From Candidatus Omnitrophota bacterium (GTDB lineage Bacteria; Omnitrophota; Gorgyraeia; Zapsychrales; Zapsychraceae), in the NCBI GenBank assembly GCA_016931055.1, contig JAFGFL010000011.1, positions 1 through 55,433 of the forward strand: DNA of 55,433 nt, given 5' to 3'. The notes under the pieces were generated by a model, which was given only the letters and a program-made list of their open reading frames with translations, had not been told where the DNA came from and did no database searches. Positions 1 through 9,530 of the stretch are shown here, in pieces; positions within the stretch are counted from its first letter, which is position 1; every line of letters starts with the position of its first letter. A program made the position numbers and the translations under genes.

Positions 1-935
1 ACGACTTCACACGTTACGCGCACCGTATTTTCAGGAGAGGCTTCGGACACGAACAGTTTGTCATAAATATCCTCAGCCCGGACACCAAACACAACAGCCT
101 TGCCTTCATACGGCGCAATCGCTTTATACATCTCTTCAACAAGTTTAACCTGGAACTTGCCTTCGTCGAAATAATATTTTCGGTCTTTTTTGATAATTCG
201 CCCGTTGATTAGGCTGATGGGGGGCGTGCCGATAAAAGTGGCCACAAATTTATTGGCAGGTTGATCATAGATCGTCATCGGGTCGGCGCATTGCTGCATT
301 TGACCCTCTTTCATAACAGCGATCCGGTCACCGAGCGTCATGGCTTCGGTCTGGTCATGGGTCACATAGACAAAGGTTGTCTGAAGCCGCAGGCGCAATT
401 TATGGATTTCCGCGCGCATCTGAACGCGTAACTTGGCATCCAGATTGCTCAAAGGCTCATCGAACAGAAAGGCTTTCGGTTTACGGACAATCGCCCGTCC
501 CAACGCGACGCGTTGGCGCTCCCCGCCAGAAAGTTCCTTCGGCCGCCGGTTCATTAATTTCGTAATACCCAGAATCTCCGTGGCCTCATCCACCCGGCGC
601 ATGATCTCGTTCTTTGGATATTTCCTTAATTTTAACCCAAACGCCATATTTTCAAAGACCGTCATATGAGGATACAGGGCATAATTCTGAAACACCATCG
701 AAATATCCCGGTCTTTAGCGGGGACGTCATTGACTAAACGATCCTCGATCCATATTTTTCCCTCGCTAATTTCTTCAAGACCGGCAATCATGCGCAACGT
801 CGTCGATTTTCCGCATCCGGAAGGACCGACAAGGACCATAAATTCTTTATTCTCAATTTCCAAGTTAAAGGAATCAACAGCCTTCAAGCCGCCCTTGTAT
901 GTTTTAGAAACATTTTGTAATCTTATTTGGGCCAT
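1..935 (-). CDS. ABC transporter ATP-binding protein, MalK/UgpC type (3' end outside window)
   Basis: This is the cytoplasmic ATPase of a sugar or glycerol-phosphate importer (MalK/UgpC/MsmK group), which powers uptake through two membrane permeases. Reading from ATG at 935, Walker [10 protein letters not shown] is at residues 37-45, followed by the Q-loop FQNYALYP, the signature [11 protein letters not shown], Walker [16 protein letters not shown], and an H-loop in [19 protein letters not shown]-like C-terminal part containing GVRAEDI follows. About 311 codons are visible; the family is usually near 360, so the C-terminus lies beyond the left edge. The permease and binding-protein genes are not in the window, so the substrate cannot be named. 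No clear Shine-Dalgarno precedes the ATG; a short palindrome sits there instead. Confidence 0.93.
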   Translation of the reverse strand, partial: MAQIRLQNVSKTYKGGLKAVDSFNLEIENKEFMVLVGPSGCGKSTTLRMIAGLEEISEGKIWIEDRLVNDVPAKDRDISMVFQNYALYPHMTVFENMAFGLKLRKYPKNEIMRRVDEATEILGITKLMNRRPKELSGGERQRVALGRAIVRKPKAFLFDEPLSNLDAKLRVQMRAEIHKLRLRLQTTFVYVTHDQTEAMTLGDRIAVMKEGQMQQCADPMTIYDQPANKFVATFIGTPPISLINGRIIKKDRKYYFDEGKFQVKLVEEMYKAIAPYEGKAVVFGVRAEDIYDKLFVSEASPENTVRVTCEV

Positions 936-940
936 GGGTC

Positions 941-1000
941 GGGGCACCCCTTGCGGGTGCCCATTCTTGCATTTGGGCAGGCACACCCCCTTCGGGTGCG
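941..1000. repeat. two short GC-rich palindromes upstream of the ABC ATPase gene
   Basis: GGGCACCC (942-949) and GGGTGCCC (955-962) form an 8-bp inverted repeat. A second palindrome, CACCC/GGGTG, follows at 984-998. The first is clearly related to a sequence at 7213-7241 upstream of dnaK (same CCTTGCGGG core and following CCCATTCTT), and the second to GCACCCGAAGGGTG near 43190. These look like REP-type dispersed intergenic elements. The rest of the 936-1107 gap holds nothing recognisable. Confidence 0.6.
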
Positions 1001-1107
1001 ATTCGTCCACAGGCAATCAATATCTCATCGAGGCCTGCCCCTAAAATTCACCAACAATTTGTTGGCTATTCTATAGAAAAGCGATTGAAAACGCAATGAA
1101 ATTATTC

Positions 1108-1971
1108 TCAAGAGCGGGAAGTTGCAGGTTGATGTTCCGAATATTCGATGATCTGATCCAGGACCTTCTTCATATCCTTGCGCTCAACGATCATGTCAAT
1201 CAATCCGTGAGCGAGCATAAACTCAGATTTCTGAAAACCCTCAGGCAATTTCTGGCGAATCGTTTGCTCAATCACCCTGGGACCCGTAAATCCAATAAGC
1301 GCTTTCGGTTCGGCTATGATCACGTCTCCAATCCCGGCAAACGAGGCCATGACCCCAGCCATGGTTGGATTGGTTAATACCGATATATGAAGGAGCCCTG
1401 CCTTATGATGTTTCGCCAACGCCGCACATGTCTTGGCCATCTGCATCAAAGAGAAAACCCCTTCATACATTCTTGCCCCCCCGCCGGATCCCGAAACAAT
1501 CACAATCGGCAAACGGTTCTCGGTTGCATATTCGACAGCGCGCGTGATCTTCTCGCCAACGACCGACCCCATCGACCCCATGATGAACCTGGAATCCGTG
1601 ACCACGATAACAATCGGTTTGCCATTCAGCATCCCTGTTCCCGTCACCACCGCATCATTCATCCCGGTCTTTTTCTGGTCGTTTTTTAGTTTTTCCTGAT
1701 ACGTCTTCGGACCTTTAAACTTCAAAGGGTCTGACGAAAGGATGCCGATGTCCCTTTCCCTGAACGTGCCCTTATCAATCAAAAGCTCGATGCGGCGATG
1801 CGCGATCAAAGGAAGATGGAATCCGCATTTAGGACAGACGTTGAAATTATTGAGGAGTTCCTTCTGGTAGGCAGGGGCTTCACATTCCGGGCATTTGCTC
1901 CATAACCCAGCCGGAATATCTTTTTTCTTCACCTTGACAAGCGTATACTTCTTTCTGCCGAATAGAACCAT
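1108..1971 (-). CDS. accD: acetyl-CoA carboxylase carboxyltransferase subunit beta
   Basis: AccD and AccA form the carboxyltransferase that moves the carboxyl group from biotinylated AccB to acetyl-CoA, giving malonyl-CoA for fatty-acid synthesis in the cytoplasm. The 287-residue protein is typical in length. An N-terminal zinc ribbon has Cys27, Cys30, Cys46 and Cys49. The crotonase-like fold carries the glycine-rich segment SGSGGGARMYEG and the later IGFTGPRVIEQT, both family hallmarks. accA and the biotin carboxylase genes are not adjacent. The enzyme depends on the biotin made and attached by the operon at the right end of the window. It follows the DUF1015 gene after a 52-bp gap. Confidence 0.96.
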   Translation of the reverse strand: MVLFGRKKYTLVKVKKKDIPAGLWSKCPECEAPAYQKELLNNFNVCPKCGFHLPLIAHRRIELLIDKGTFRERDIGILSSDPLKFKGPKTYQEKLKNDQKKTGMNDAVVTGTGMLNGKPIVIVVTDSRFIMGSMGSVVGEKITRAVEYATENRLPIVIVSGSGGGARMYEGVFSLMQMAKTCAALAKHHKAGLLHISVLTNPTMAGVMASFAGIGDVIIAEPKALIGFTGPRVIEQTIRQKLPEGFQKSEFMLAHGLIDMIVERKDMKKVLDQIIEYSEHQPATSRS

Positions 1972-2023
1972 AATTGGATTTCCAAGAATACGGTTTTAAG
2001 AACGCCGTACCATTTTTTCCCCT

Positions 2024-3289
2024 TTAACCCATTTTATAAACGGTTAATCCGGATAATAGTTTCGGGTAGAAATAGGTTGTCTTGGGAGGCATCCTCTCGC
2101 CATTCAGCGCAATGGACCTCAACTGCGCGATCTTAACGGGATTCAGAATAAATCCGGCATCAGCGCGGGATTCACCAACCGCTTCCGTTACTTCATCCAT
2201 GCTTTTTGTATACTGGATATCATCGGATTTGAGCCCGACGCGGTCAAACACGAATGATTTGAGGATGACCGCATCAAGATTTTTATATTCTTGCGAACCT
2301 TCTTTGACGAATTCATCAATCAGCAACCTGTTTTTCAGGCGCAAGAGCTTAATGCCTTCACGGGCATAGAGTCCAAACGCATGTTCATTGCGTCCGGCCT
2401 GGGCCAGCAGAATGAGGAGATCGTCCTCCTTTTTAATCCTATCAATCCTGAAAAATTCATCCAAGAAGTCGAGGTTGCCCGGTAAGCTTTTAATAATCCT
2501 GTGCATCGGAAAAATCTGTAGGTCTGTGGAATCCATATTGGTGAAATAGGTCATCACATAATTGAATGGTTCTTGCCCTGTTGAATTTTCCATCCGGTTC
2601 AGACGTTGGGCCCGGTATTCCACAGCCACCTTATAACGATGATGCCCGTCCGCAATAAATAAATGCTGCCCGGATAAGGAAGCATTCATCTCCGCAATAA
2701 GTTTGGGATCATCCAGGCGCCAAAGTTTGTGGCGCACTTTGTCATTATCTTCCACATCAACCATCGGCTTGGTCAATAGGATCTGCCGGTTAAAAATCTT
2801 TTCAATTTTCCGATTCCGGTCGGAATAACAGACAAAAATGGAACTTAAATAAGCTTTCAGGCTCTCGCACAACCGTAAGCGGTCATCAATGGCCTTGGAA
2901 TGGGTGTTTTCATGGGGATAAACTTTCGTCTCATCGCTATTCTCCAACTCCATGAGTGAGATAAAACCCATTCGGCTGCGCTTTTGTCCCATAATTTTAT
3001 AATCCTGCCTGTAAAAATAAACACAGGGTTTTTCATCCTGAATCAGAATTTCCTTATCGAGCCATTCCGTATAAATACGTTTTGAACGCGTATATTTATT
3101 GTTATTGTTGTCATCGTTCGGCATGTCTTTTCCGAAATCAATATGGGTAAAATTATAGGGGCTGACCCCATGCAGCGCATCCTGCTCTTCAGGAGAAATG
3201 ACATCATAAGGCGGAGACACTACCTTTGATAAATCTTTGATTTTTTTCGGATTATAATAAATTGCCTTGAAAGGCTTGATATTCGCCAT
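2024..3289 (-). CDS. DUF1015 family protein
   Basis: A 421-residue cytoplasmic protein of the DUF1015 family (COG4198), widespread in bacteria and without an agreed biochemical function. The N-terminus (IKPFKAIYYNP, then VSPPYDVISPEE) and the central ADGHHRYKVAVEYR near residue 215 are the conserved landmarks. The second resembles the nucleotide-contacting GHHR segment of ParB-like proteins, so a nucleotide-dependent role is possible but unproven. No signal peptide or membrane segment is visible. It lies 14 bp after the vanZ-like stop on the same strand, at the tail of the heat-shock gene run, and may be read through from it. Confidence 0.85.
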   Translation of the reverse strand: MANIKPFKAIYYNPKKIKDLSKVVSPPYDVISPEEQDALHGVSPYNFTHIDFGKDMPNDDNNNNKYTRSKRIYTEWLDKEILIQDEKPCVYFYRQDYKIMGQKRSRMGFISLMELENSDETKVYPHENTHSKAIDDRLRLCESLKAYLSSIFVCYSDRNRKIEKIFNRQILLTKPMVDVEDNDKVRHKLWRLDDPKLIAEMNASLSGQHLFIADGHHRYKVAVEYRAQRLNRMENSTGQEPFNYVMTYFTNMDSTDLQIFPMHRIIKSLPGNLDFLDEFFRIDRIKKEDDLLILLAQAGRNEHAFGLYAREGIKLLRLKNRLLIDEFVKEGSQEYKNLDAVILKSFVFDRVGLKSDDIQYTKSMDEVTEAVGESRADAGFILNPVKIAQLRSIALNGERMPPKTTYFYPKLLSGLTVYKMG

Positions 3290-3303
3290 AATGAATTCCC
3301 GGA

Positions 3304-3693
3304 TCAGATTTTCTTCACCTTGCGCGAGAACAACAAAAAGATATATCCACCGCCCAATCCCCCAAGGGCAGCCGCAATGACATCAATGATTTCAGCATCC
3401 CTGCCAGGCACAAACATCTGATGCATTTCATCGCTTAGTCCATAAAACAAAGACCCTAAGGCAACCGTCGTAAGAACCGTTCCCCGGGAAACTGAACATC
3501 TTGTATGGCAAATCAACCTGGCTAAAAGAAAACCAAAGGGTAAATACTCTAAAACATGCAGAAATTTGTCAAATTGCACTTCCGGCAAAGGAGTCTTCAA
3601 GTTGGGGATTGAAGATACACAAAAGATGATACCAGAGTAAAGAATAACAGGAAACCAATATTTTTGAAATTTCGGCCAATCGAACTTTGCCAT
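3304..3693 (-). CDS. VanZ-like family membrane protein
   Basis: A small integral membrane protein (129 residues from the chosen start) with about four hydrophobic segments. It has the VanZ-family core SDEMHQMFVPGRDAEIID followed by a glycine-rich last helix. VanZ-like proteins are mostly of unknown function; the name comes from a teicoplanin-resistance accessory gene, and resistance should not be inferred here. I chose the ATG at 3693 because AGGTGG lies about five bases upstream and it leaves an 8-bp gap after the fmdB-like gene. An in-frame ATG at 3723 would overlap that gene and has a poorly placed ribosome site. Confidence 0.8.
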   Translation of the reverse strand: MAKFDWPKFQKYWFPVILYSGIIFCVSSIPNLKTPLPEVQFDKFLHVLEYLPFGFLLARLICHTRCSVSRGTVLTTVALGSLFYGLSDEMHQMFVPGRDAEIIDVIAAALGGLGGGYIFLLFSRKVKKI

Positions 3694-3701
3694 GACGCCA
3701 C

Positions 3702-4016
3702 CTATCTTGCCCCTTTTTCGCATCCTTTACACGTTTTCGTATCCGATAAAGGACATTTTTCCGCGCTCGGCTTGGCCGTTTTTAAATCCGGATCTGGGGT
3801 TGCATGATCAGATTCGGGTTTCAAAGGCTTTTTTTTCTTGTAATCTGTCTCGTAAAATCCGCTTCCTTTGAAGATGATCCCGCTTCCTCCTCCGATAAGG
3901 CGCTGCAGTTTGTTCCTTCCGCATTGCGGGCACTTTTTCAGCTTCTTGTCCAGCATGGACTGAAACCTCTCAAAGGAGTGGCCACAACTATCGCATTCAT
4001 ATTGATATGTCGGCAT
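3702..4016 (-). CDS. FmdB-type zinc-ribbon protein
   Basis: A 104-residue protein starting MPTYQYECDSCGHSF, with a second CPQC pair about 20 residues later. This is the zinc-ribbon of the FmdB/CxxC_CxxC_SSSS family. GSGIIFKGSGFYETDYK follows, as is usual in the family. The C-terminal third is polar and carries a further CKGC near the end. Members are small putative regulators or RNA-associated proteins with no settled role. It begins 7 bp after the dnaJ stop with AAGGTTAAT before the ATG, so it is probably co-transcribed with the chaperone genes. Confidence 0.85.
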   Translation of the reverse strand: MPTYQYECDSCGHSFERFQSMLDKKLKKCPQCGRNKLQRLIGGGSGIIFKGSGFYETDYKKKKPLKPESDHATPDPDLKTAKPSAEKCPLSDTKTCKGCEKGAR

Positions 4017-4023
4017 ATTAACC

Positions 4024-5166
4024 TTATTTAAACACTTTTTTAATTTTTTCCTTCAACGAATCATTGGATGAAGAGACATTTTCTCCGCTGATCTTTGCGA
4101 ATTGTTCCAGTAGACTTTTTTGTTCCCCTGACAGCCTTTTCGGCACTTCGATCATCACCTTGACGTATTGTTCGCCTTTGTATCCGCCGCGCAAACTCGG
4201 CATTCCTTTTCCCCTTAAACGGAAGACCTTGCCGCTTTGTGTTGCGGCAGGTATTTTCATCTCAACTTTACCATCGATTGTGGGAACCGAAACCTCCCCT
4301 CCTAAAGCCGCCGTGACAAAACTTAAAGGCAATTGCATATAAAGATCGTTGCCATCCCTCTGAAAAATCTCGTGAGGCATCACATGAATATAAAGATAAA
4401 GGTCGCCCGGCCCCCCTTTGCCCACTTCCCCTTCGCCGGCAACCCGTAAGCGCGAACTGTTATCCACCCCCGGCGGAATATTCACATCAATCGTCCTCGT
4501 CACACGGATGACCCCTTTCCCTTGGCACTTGGGGCAATATTCAATGATCGTTTGTCCCGCTCCGCCGCACGCCGTGCACGTTTGCTGCATGGAAAAGAAA
4601 CCGCTGGACATAATAACCTGCCCGCGCCCGCCGCATTTCGCGCATTTTTTCAAAGCCGTCCCCGACTTTGCCCCGCTGCCATCACAATCCGTGCAATGTT
4701 CATTGCGCGGGATCTTGACCTTTTTATGGACTCCTGTATTTGCCTCGCTTAGGGTGACTTCCACTTCATATTGTATGTCTCGCCCCCGTCTGACCCGCTG
4801 CGTGGACCGTCCCCCGCTAAAAAAATCGAAACCACTTCCTCCTCCGAAGAACTGGCTGAAGATGTCTCCTAACCCGCTTTCACCGAAAATACTGCTGAAA
4901 TCCGCGCCCCTGAAGATGTCATCTGCCGTATAATTCTGATCGATACCGGCGTGGCCAAATTGATCATACGTCGACCGTTTTTTAGGGTCCGACAGAACGC
5001 CGTAAGCCTCAGAGATCTCTTTAAATTTCTCCGAAGCCTCGGCCTTTTTATCCTCAGTGACGCGGTCCGGGTGAAATTTCAACGCGAGAGACCGGTACGC
5101 TTTTTTGATCTGTGCCACCGTCGCGTCCCGTTTAACCCCCAATATCTCGTAGTAATCTTTTTTCAT
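4024..5166 (-). CDS. dnaJ: chaperone protein DnaJ
   Basis: Hsp40 co-chaperone that delivers unfolded clients to DnaK and stimulates its ATPase. The 380-residue protein has all type-I parts: a J-domain with the HPD motif (KFHPDR) near residue 33, a Gly/Phe-rich linker, a zinc-binding region with four CxxCxGxG-like repeats ([32 protein letters not shown]), and the C-terminal client-binding domains. It is the fourth gene of hrcA-grpE-dnaK-dnaJ, separated from dnaK by 91 bp that contain a strong 12-bp hairpin. Regulation is inferred to be from the CIRCE-controlled promoter upstream of hrcA. Confidence 0.98.
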   Translation of the reverse strand: MKKDYYEILGVKRDATVAQIKKAYRSLALKFHPDRVTEDKKAEASEKFKEISEAYGVLSDPKKRSTYDQFGHAGIDQNYTADDIFRGADFSSIFGESGLGDIFSQFFGGGSGFDFFSGGRSTQRVRRGRDIQYEVEVTLSEANTGVHKKVKIPRNEHCTDCDGSGAKSGTALKKCAKCGGRGQVIMSSGFFSMQQTCTACGGAGQTIIEYCPKCQGKGVIRVTRTIDVNIPPGVDNSSRLRVAGEGEVGKGGPGDLYLYIHVMPHEIFQRDGNDLYMQLPLSFVTAALGGEVSVPTIDGKVEMKIPAATQSGKVFRLRGKGMPSLRGGYKGEQYVKVMIEVPKRLSGEQKSLLEQFAKISGENVSSSNDSLKEKIKKVFK

Positions 5167-5188
5167 CGCACGCTTCTCTTTCTAAGCA

Positions 5189-5216
5189 GTAGGGGCGACC
5201 GGCTGGTCGCCCCTAC
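5189..5216. repeat. perfect 12-bp hairpin between dnaK and dnaJ
   Basis: GTAGGGGCGACC and GGTCGCCCCTAC are perfectly complementary around the 4-base loop GGCT. There is no U-tract, so it is not a standard terminator. The sequence resembles the widespread REP-like type. It could adjust dnaJ levels relative to dnaK through RNA stability, which is inference. Confidence 0.8.
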
Positions 5217-5257
5217 GAAAGACGTTTATCGTGATATCCCTGTCCCTCGCTTATGTT

Positions 5258-7180
5258 TTACTTATTGTCGTCTTCCGCCTTAAAATCAGCGTCGATAATA
5301 TCGTCCTTCTGTGCATCCTTTGTCTGGCCGCCGCCCTGGGGGCCTCCTTGTTCTTGAGCATCACCGGGTTCCGGACCTTGCTGCCCCGACGCTTGCTGCG
5401 CCGCTGTCGCCTTATAAATCTCTTCCGCCAGTTTGTGGCTTGCCTTTTGAAGCGTCTCGATCCCCTGTTTGATTTTCTGGACATCGCCGGATTTGATCAC
5501 TTCCTTAAGGCTGTTTAACTCTTCCTCAATCTTCGATTTGTCACCAGCCGAAATCTTATCCCCATAATCCTTAACCGATTTTTCCGTTGAATAAACAAGG
5601 GAATTCGCCTGATTGGTTATCTCGGCCTTTTCTTTCTGTTTTTTATCCTCTTCCGCATATTTTTCGGCTTCCCTAACCATCTTATCAATCTCTGCATCAG
5701 AAAGCTTGGTCGGGGCTGTGATGCGGATCGACTGTTCCTTTCCCGTTCCTTTGTCTTTTGCGCCGACATGAACGATCCCATCGGTATCAATATCAAACGT
5801 CACTTCAATTTGCGGGATCCCGCGCGGTGCCGGCGGAATACCAACTAGGTCAAAACGTCCTAATTCCGTATTGTCATTAGCCATTTGCCTCTCCCCTTGA
5901 AGAACGCGGATCGTCACAGCTGGCTGATTGTCATCAGCCGTAGAGAAAACTTGGCTTTTCTTAACCGGAATCGTTGTATTGCGGTCGATCAATTTTGTAA
6001 AGACCCCGCCTAAAGTTTCAATCCCAAGAGTCAAGGGCGTGACATCCAGAAGCAGGACCTCTTTGGCCTCTCCTTTAATAATCCCGCATTGGATCGCAGC
6101 CCCTAAAGCAACGCATTCCATCGGGTCGATGCCCCGTTCGATCTTTTTGCCAACCTGGTCTTCGACAAATTTCTGGACGATGGGCATCCGTGTCGGCCCC
6201 CCGACCAGGATTACGCGATGGACATTGACATCCTCTCCAATCTTCGACGAAGCGTCTTTAATGGCCCGAAGAATGGGCTGCCGGCAACGGTCAATGATTG
6301 GGGATACCAAACTCTCCAGTTTTGCCCGCTCGATCCTAAGATTCATATGTTTCGGGCCGCTGGCATCCGCGGTAATGAAAGGAAGATTCACTTCGGTGGA
6401 AATCGTGCTGGAAAGCTCGACCTTCGCTTTCTCAGCGGCCTCGCGCAACCGCTGAAAGGCCATTTTGTCGTTCTTAAGATCAATTCCTGATTCCCTTTTG
6501 AATTCTTCGCAGATATAACCGATCAGCACATTGTCCATATCGGTCCCGCCCAGTTGGTTATCGCCGCAAGTTGAAAGAACCTCGAAGGTCGCCGCCTTAT
6601 GCTCTTCGTCCCATCCCATCTCAAGAATGGTCACGTCAAGAGTGCCCCCGCCAAAGTCAAAAACCATGATCTTCTGTTCTTTTCCCGCTTTATCCAATCC
6701 GTAGGCCAAACACGCAGCGGTCGGTTCATTGATAATACGCAAGACTTTTAACCCGGCAATCTCACCGGCATCTTTGGTTGCCTGTCTTTGATTATCGTTA
6801 AAATAGGCGGGAACTGTGATCACGGCCTCTTCAACCTTGTCTCCTAGATATTTCTCGGCATCCGTTTTGATTTTCTGAAGTATAAACGCGCTGATCTGTT
6901 GGGGCGTAAAATCCTTGCCGCCTGCCTTAAATTTATGGTCGGTCCCCATTTTACGCTTCGCCGCATAAACGGTCCCTTCTGAATTGATCGGCGCTTGCCG
7001 CCGCGCAGGCTCTCCGACCAACCTCTGTCCGTCCTTCGTAAACGCGACAAATGATGGAAACGCTTTTCCCGAAGCCACACCGGCGCCTTCCGCCGATGGG
7101 ATAATGACTGGGCGGCCCCCCTCCATGACAGCCGCTGCCGAATTTGACGTTCCTAAATCAATTCCGATTGCTTTAGCCAT
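5258..7180 (-). CDS. dnaK: chaperone protein DnaK (Hsp70)
   Basis: ATP-driven Hsp70 that folds and protects cytosolic proteins with DnaJ and GrpE. The 640-residue length is normal. The N-terminal ATPase has [37 protein letters not shown] and [14 protein letters not shown]. The substrate-binding domain follows, with [14 protein letters not shown] and a helical lid ending in a Gly/Gln-rich tail and DADFK. The segment after PSAEGAG is slightly extended compared with the usual NAEGGRTTPS, but nothing essential is missing. AGGGATGT precedes the ATG. Operon context hrcA-grpE-dnaK-dnaJ supports the assignment. Confidence 0.98.
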   Translation of the reverse strand: MAKAIGIDLGTSNSAAAVMEGGRPVIIPSAEGAGVASGKAFPSFVAFTKDGQRLVGEPARRQAPINSEGTVYAAKRKMGTDHKFKAGGKDFTPQQISAFILQKIKTDAEKYLGDKVEEAVITVPAYFNDNQRQATKDAGEIAGLKVLRIINEPTAACLAYGLDKAGKEQKIMVFDFGGGTLDVTILEMGWDEEHKAATFEVLSTCGDNQLGGTDMDNVLIGYICEEFKRESGIDLKNDKMAFQRLREAAEKAKVELSSTISTEVNLPFITADASGPKHMNLRIERAKLESLVSPIIDRCRQPILRAIKDASSKIGEDVNVHRVILVGGPTRMPIVQKFVEDQVGKKIERGIDPMECVALGAAIQCGIIKGEAKEVLLLDVTPLTLGIETLGGVFTKLIDRNTTIPVKKSQVFSTADDNQPAVTIRVLQGERQMANDNTELGRFDLVGIPPAPRGIPQIEVTFDIDTDGIVHVGAKDKGTGKEQSIRITAPTKLSDAEIDKMVREAEKYAEEDKKQKEKAEITNQANSLVYSTEKSVKDYGDKISAGDKSKIEEELNSLKEVIKSGDVQKIKQGIETLQKASHKLAEEIYKATAAQQASGQQGPEPGDAQEQGGPQGGGQTKDAQKDDIIDADFKAEDDNK

Positions 7181-7212
7181 TATACATCCCTCCTTTGAAA
7201 TAAAATTCTGTA

Positions 7213-7241
7213 GGGCGTTCCTTGCGGGCGCCCATTCTTAC
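7213..7241. repeat. GC-rich palindromic repeat between grpE and dnaK
   Basis: GGGCG...CCTTGCGGGCGCCC followed by CCATTCTT. It matches the palindrome at 942-969 in core and flank while differing inside the arms, which marks the two as members of one dispersed intergenic repeat family. Confidence 0.55.
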
Positions 7242-7252
7242 GTCTAAAAATT

Positions 7253-7822
7253 TTAAGAATTTTGCTCTTTTTTTCGTGCCACTTTTACCTTGGCCGTACG
7301 AATAACCTTCCCACCAAGAGAATATCCTTTTTGCAACTCTTGCATAATCATGCCGTCTTCCATCTGGTCCGTTTCTTCCTGCAGCAAAACCTCATGACAA
7401 TGGGGGTCAAACATCTTCCCCTGTGCTTCAACGGCGGCAACACCATTGTTCTTAAGCATCTCATGAACATGCGCCATGACCATTTCGATGCCTTTCAGGA
7501 ACGCCGTATAATCCTGATGTTTCGCTTTTGCGGCCTCAACTGAACGTTCGAGGTTATCAAGGATCGACAAGAACTCTATGATGAGCCCCTCATTAGCGAA
7601 CTTGATGAACTCCTGCTTCTCCCGTTCCATACGTTTACGGGCATTCTCAAATTCCGCATATAAACGGATATACTGATCTTTATATCTCGCTCTCTCCTCA
7701 ACAAGTTTGGCATATTCCGTCTCTTTGACCTTAATCATCTTTTCTTCAAGGGGCTTTTGCGCTTCCTCAGATGGGGCTTCTTTTTGCTCACCAGTTTTCT
7801 CTGTTTCCATATCTTTATCCAT
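7253..7822 (-). CDS. grpE: nucleotide exchange factor GrpE
   Basis: GrpE releases ADP from DnaK to reset the chaperone cycle. The 189-residue protein has an acidic, disordered start (about residues 1-30), a long coiled coil through KDQYIRLYAEFENARKRMEREKQ and a C-terminal beta domain with MFDPHCHEVL and YSLGGKVIRTAKVKVA, all standard. Translation probably begins at ATG 7822 with AAGGACTG just upstream. The gene begins 6 bp after the hrcA stop, so translation of the two is likely coupled. Confidence 0.97.
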   Translation of the reverse strand: MDKDMETEKTGEQKEAPSEEAQKPLEEKMIKVKETEYAKLVEERARYKDQYIRLYAEFENARKRMEREKQEFIKFANEGLIIEFLSILDNLERSVEAAKAKHQDYTAFLKGIEMVMAHVHEMLKNNGVAAVEAQGKMFDPHCHEVLLQEETDQMEDGMIMQELQKGYSLGGKVIRTAKVKVARKKEQNS

Positions 7823-7828
7823 CAGTCC

Positions 7829-8578
7829 TTACAAAAGCTCCCCTATCAAATTTGAGAAATAATCCAAAGCCGAAACAACCTTGTTGTAATCCATCCGGGT
7901 CGGCCCCAGAACGGCAATGCGCCCGCTCGGGCCCTGATGAAACTTGAATCTCGAAACAACCAAAGAACAATCGTCGATATCCGAGCATTCCATTTCACGT
8001 CCGATGAAAATATCGATTTTCTTCACTAAATCGCGGTTGATCACTTCCAACAGCCGCTCTTTTTCATCAAGGGCAGCCAGGATGTTTTTGATCCTCTTAA
8101 TATCCATTTTGACGTCCTGATAATCGAGATATCCCGTAACAAAGTTAGTCCCTCCGCAAAATAACTTATGATCCCATCCGTCAACCGATACAATACTGGT
8201 ATAATGCGTCATGTCGGATAATACCCTTGAGGTCTTCTCGAGCAATGACTCCATTTCCAGAGTCTCCCGTTCATATTCATCCTTAATGCGCTTCTTTTCA
8301 GACTCCAACAACTGGATTTCATTAATGAAATTATCCACATAAAACCGGTAACCTGATTGCGTGGGAACCCTTCCAGCGGAGGTATGCGGATGAGTCAAAT
8401 ACCCTTCTTCCTCCAACTCGGCCAAGATGTTGCGGACTGTTGCTGAACTTAAATCGAGGGGACACTCTCTGGCAATGAGAGCAGAACTGACAGGAGTCAC
8501 ATTCTTAATGTACTGGTCAATCGTGATGCGAAGGATTTCATTCTTTCTTGCCAAAATATTAAAACGTTTCGATATCAT
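7829..8578 (-). CDS. hrcA: heat-inducible transcription repressor HrcA, short form
   Basis: HrcA binds CIRCE and represses the chaperone operon; it needs GroEL to stay active in known systems. The N-terminal winged helix (LSSATVRNILAELEEEGYLTHPHTSAGRVPTQSGYRFYVD) is complete, and so is the C-terminal GRIAVLGPTRMDYNKVVSALDYFSNLIGELL. The protein is only 249 residues against about 340 usually. After SVDGWDHKLFCGGTNFV the roughly 90-residue middle insert of the core domain is absent, with no frameshift, so this looks like a compact natural variant. First gene of the operon, 57 bp downstream of a CIRCE element. Confidence 0.93.
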   Translation of the reverse strand: MISKRFNILARKNEILRITIDQYIKNVTPVSSALIARECPLDLSSATVRNILAELEEEGYLTHPHTSAGRVPTQSGYRFYVDNFINEIQLLESEKKRIKDEYERETLEMESLLEKTSRVLSDMTHYTSIVSVDGWDHKLFCGGTNFVTGYLDYQDVKMDIKRIKNILAALDEKERLLEVINRDLVKKIDIFIGREMECSDIDDCSLVVSRFKFHQGPSGRIAVLGPTRMDYNKVVSALDYFSNLIGELL

Positions 8579-8634
8579 ATGTTTAATATTATTATATCTT
8601 TAATGTTTGTAAATGTTTAGTTTCTTGCCCAAAA

Positions 8635-8661
8635 TTAGCACTCTTAAGGCCTGAATGCTAA
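8635..8661 (-). promoter_or_regulatory. CIRCE operator
   Basis: The plus strand reads TTAGCACTC, nine bases, GAATGCTAA. This is the CIRCE consensus TTAGCACTC-N9-GAGTGCTAA with one mismatch in one arm. It lies right at the expected transcription start of the hrcA operon, the classical place for repression. Confidence 0.96.
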
Positions 8662-8667
8662 ATCGGC

Positions 8668-8695
8668 ATTATAACAAAAAACTGATTGTTGTCAA
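8668..8695 (-). promoter_or_regulatory. sigma-70 type promoter of hrcA-grpE-dnaK-dnaJ
   Basis: On the minus strand a perfect TTGACA (8690-8695) and a perfect TATAAT (8668-8673) are separated by 16 bases. The expected start falls at the upstream edge of CIRCE, so HrcA binding would block it. Confidence 0.9.
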
Positions 8696-8816
8696 CAGAG
8701 ATTTTTGAAGGGGACTTAAAAGGATTTCAACCTGACATGTCAAACCCTGCGCGGTCAATGATAAAATTCCCAAATGATCTGGATAACAAAAACCATCACT
8801 TTTTTCTTAAATCGTA

Positions 8817-9497
8817 TCAAAGTTCTTCTTTAAGCTTACGGATAAGCGCTATCATTCTCTCTAAATGATTATCAATTGAATGAATATCCGAGCGCAGATC
8901 AAACACATTGGGATGGCACGATTTTATCGAGCGGAATTCCAATACAATTTCTCCATTAACAATGCTTATCGTCAGAAAGAAATAGCCGCGGTTGTCGACA
9001 TTTTTGTACCTCTTGAAGACAGAGGCCGTTTTCGGATCCTCGAGAAGCTTGTTAGCCGCAGCCGAATCATTCGTGACAATCTTCAAATCTTTGAGATATT
9101 TTGGCACCCGAAGCTGGACATGTTCATCCATATTATTTGTCGAGACTTCCGAAGCAATGAAAATTTCCGTTCTGATCCTCGTTGAATGCTCTTTTTCAGC
9201 GAATGTGAGCATCAATTTACTTGGTGTCTTCGCCTTCAAATAGGCTTTATATACCTTATCCTTAAACCCCTGATTTTCCAAGTCCTCATAGACAAAGTCC
9301 TGTTCTTTGTAACGGAATTTGATCCGATATGATTTCTCGTTTGAATCACTTTCCATGGGTTCAAGCGTCCCTTGCAGAAAATTGGACAGTTCTTGAAGAA
9401 ATTGCTCCCTAGGTTTCATTTCCAAAGACGATTTTGCACTTAATAAAATGATCCCGCCAAGGAAAAGCAGGATAACCAAAACGAGTAAAATGATCAT
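8817..9497 (-). CDS. membrane-anchored protein of unknown function
   Basis: A 226-residue protein with one strongly hydrophobic N-terminal helix (about residues 1-22) and a soluble remainder of mixed alpha/beta character, with several charged segments and a Leu-rich C-terminal helix. I recognise no domain. It follows hflX by 33 bp and is the last gene of the SPOR-miaA-hflX run, about 120 bp from the divergent-looking chaperone promoter. The single N-terminal anchor suggests the soluble part faces either side of the inner membrane; orientation cannot be decided. Confidence 0.7.
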   Translation of the reverse strand: MIILLVLVILLFLGGIILLSAKSSLEMKPREQFLQELSNFLQGTLEPMESDSNEKSYRIKFRYKEQDFVYEDLENQGFKDKVYKAYLKAKTPSKLMLTFAEKEHSTRIRTEIFIASEVSTNNMDEHVQLRVPKYLKDLKIVTNDSAAANKLLEDPKTASVFKRYKNVDNRGYFFLTISIVNGEIVLEFRSIKSCHPNVFDLRSDIHSIDNHLERMIALIRKLKEEL

Positions 9498-9530
9498 AGT
9501 TCTTTTTCCTTCTCACAACAAGAAATAAGA

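Noticed and set aside
3304-3693. VanZ name taken as glycopeptide resistance
   Set aside because: No vanA/B/H/X/S/R genes; VanZ-like proteins are widespread without a resistance role.
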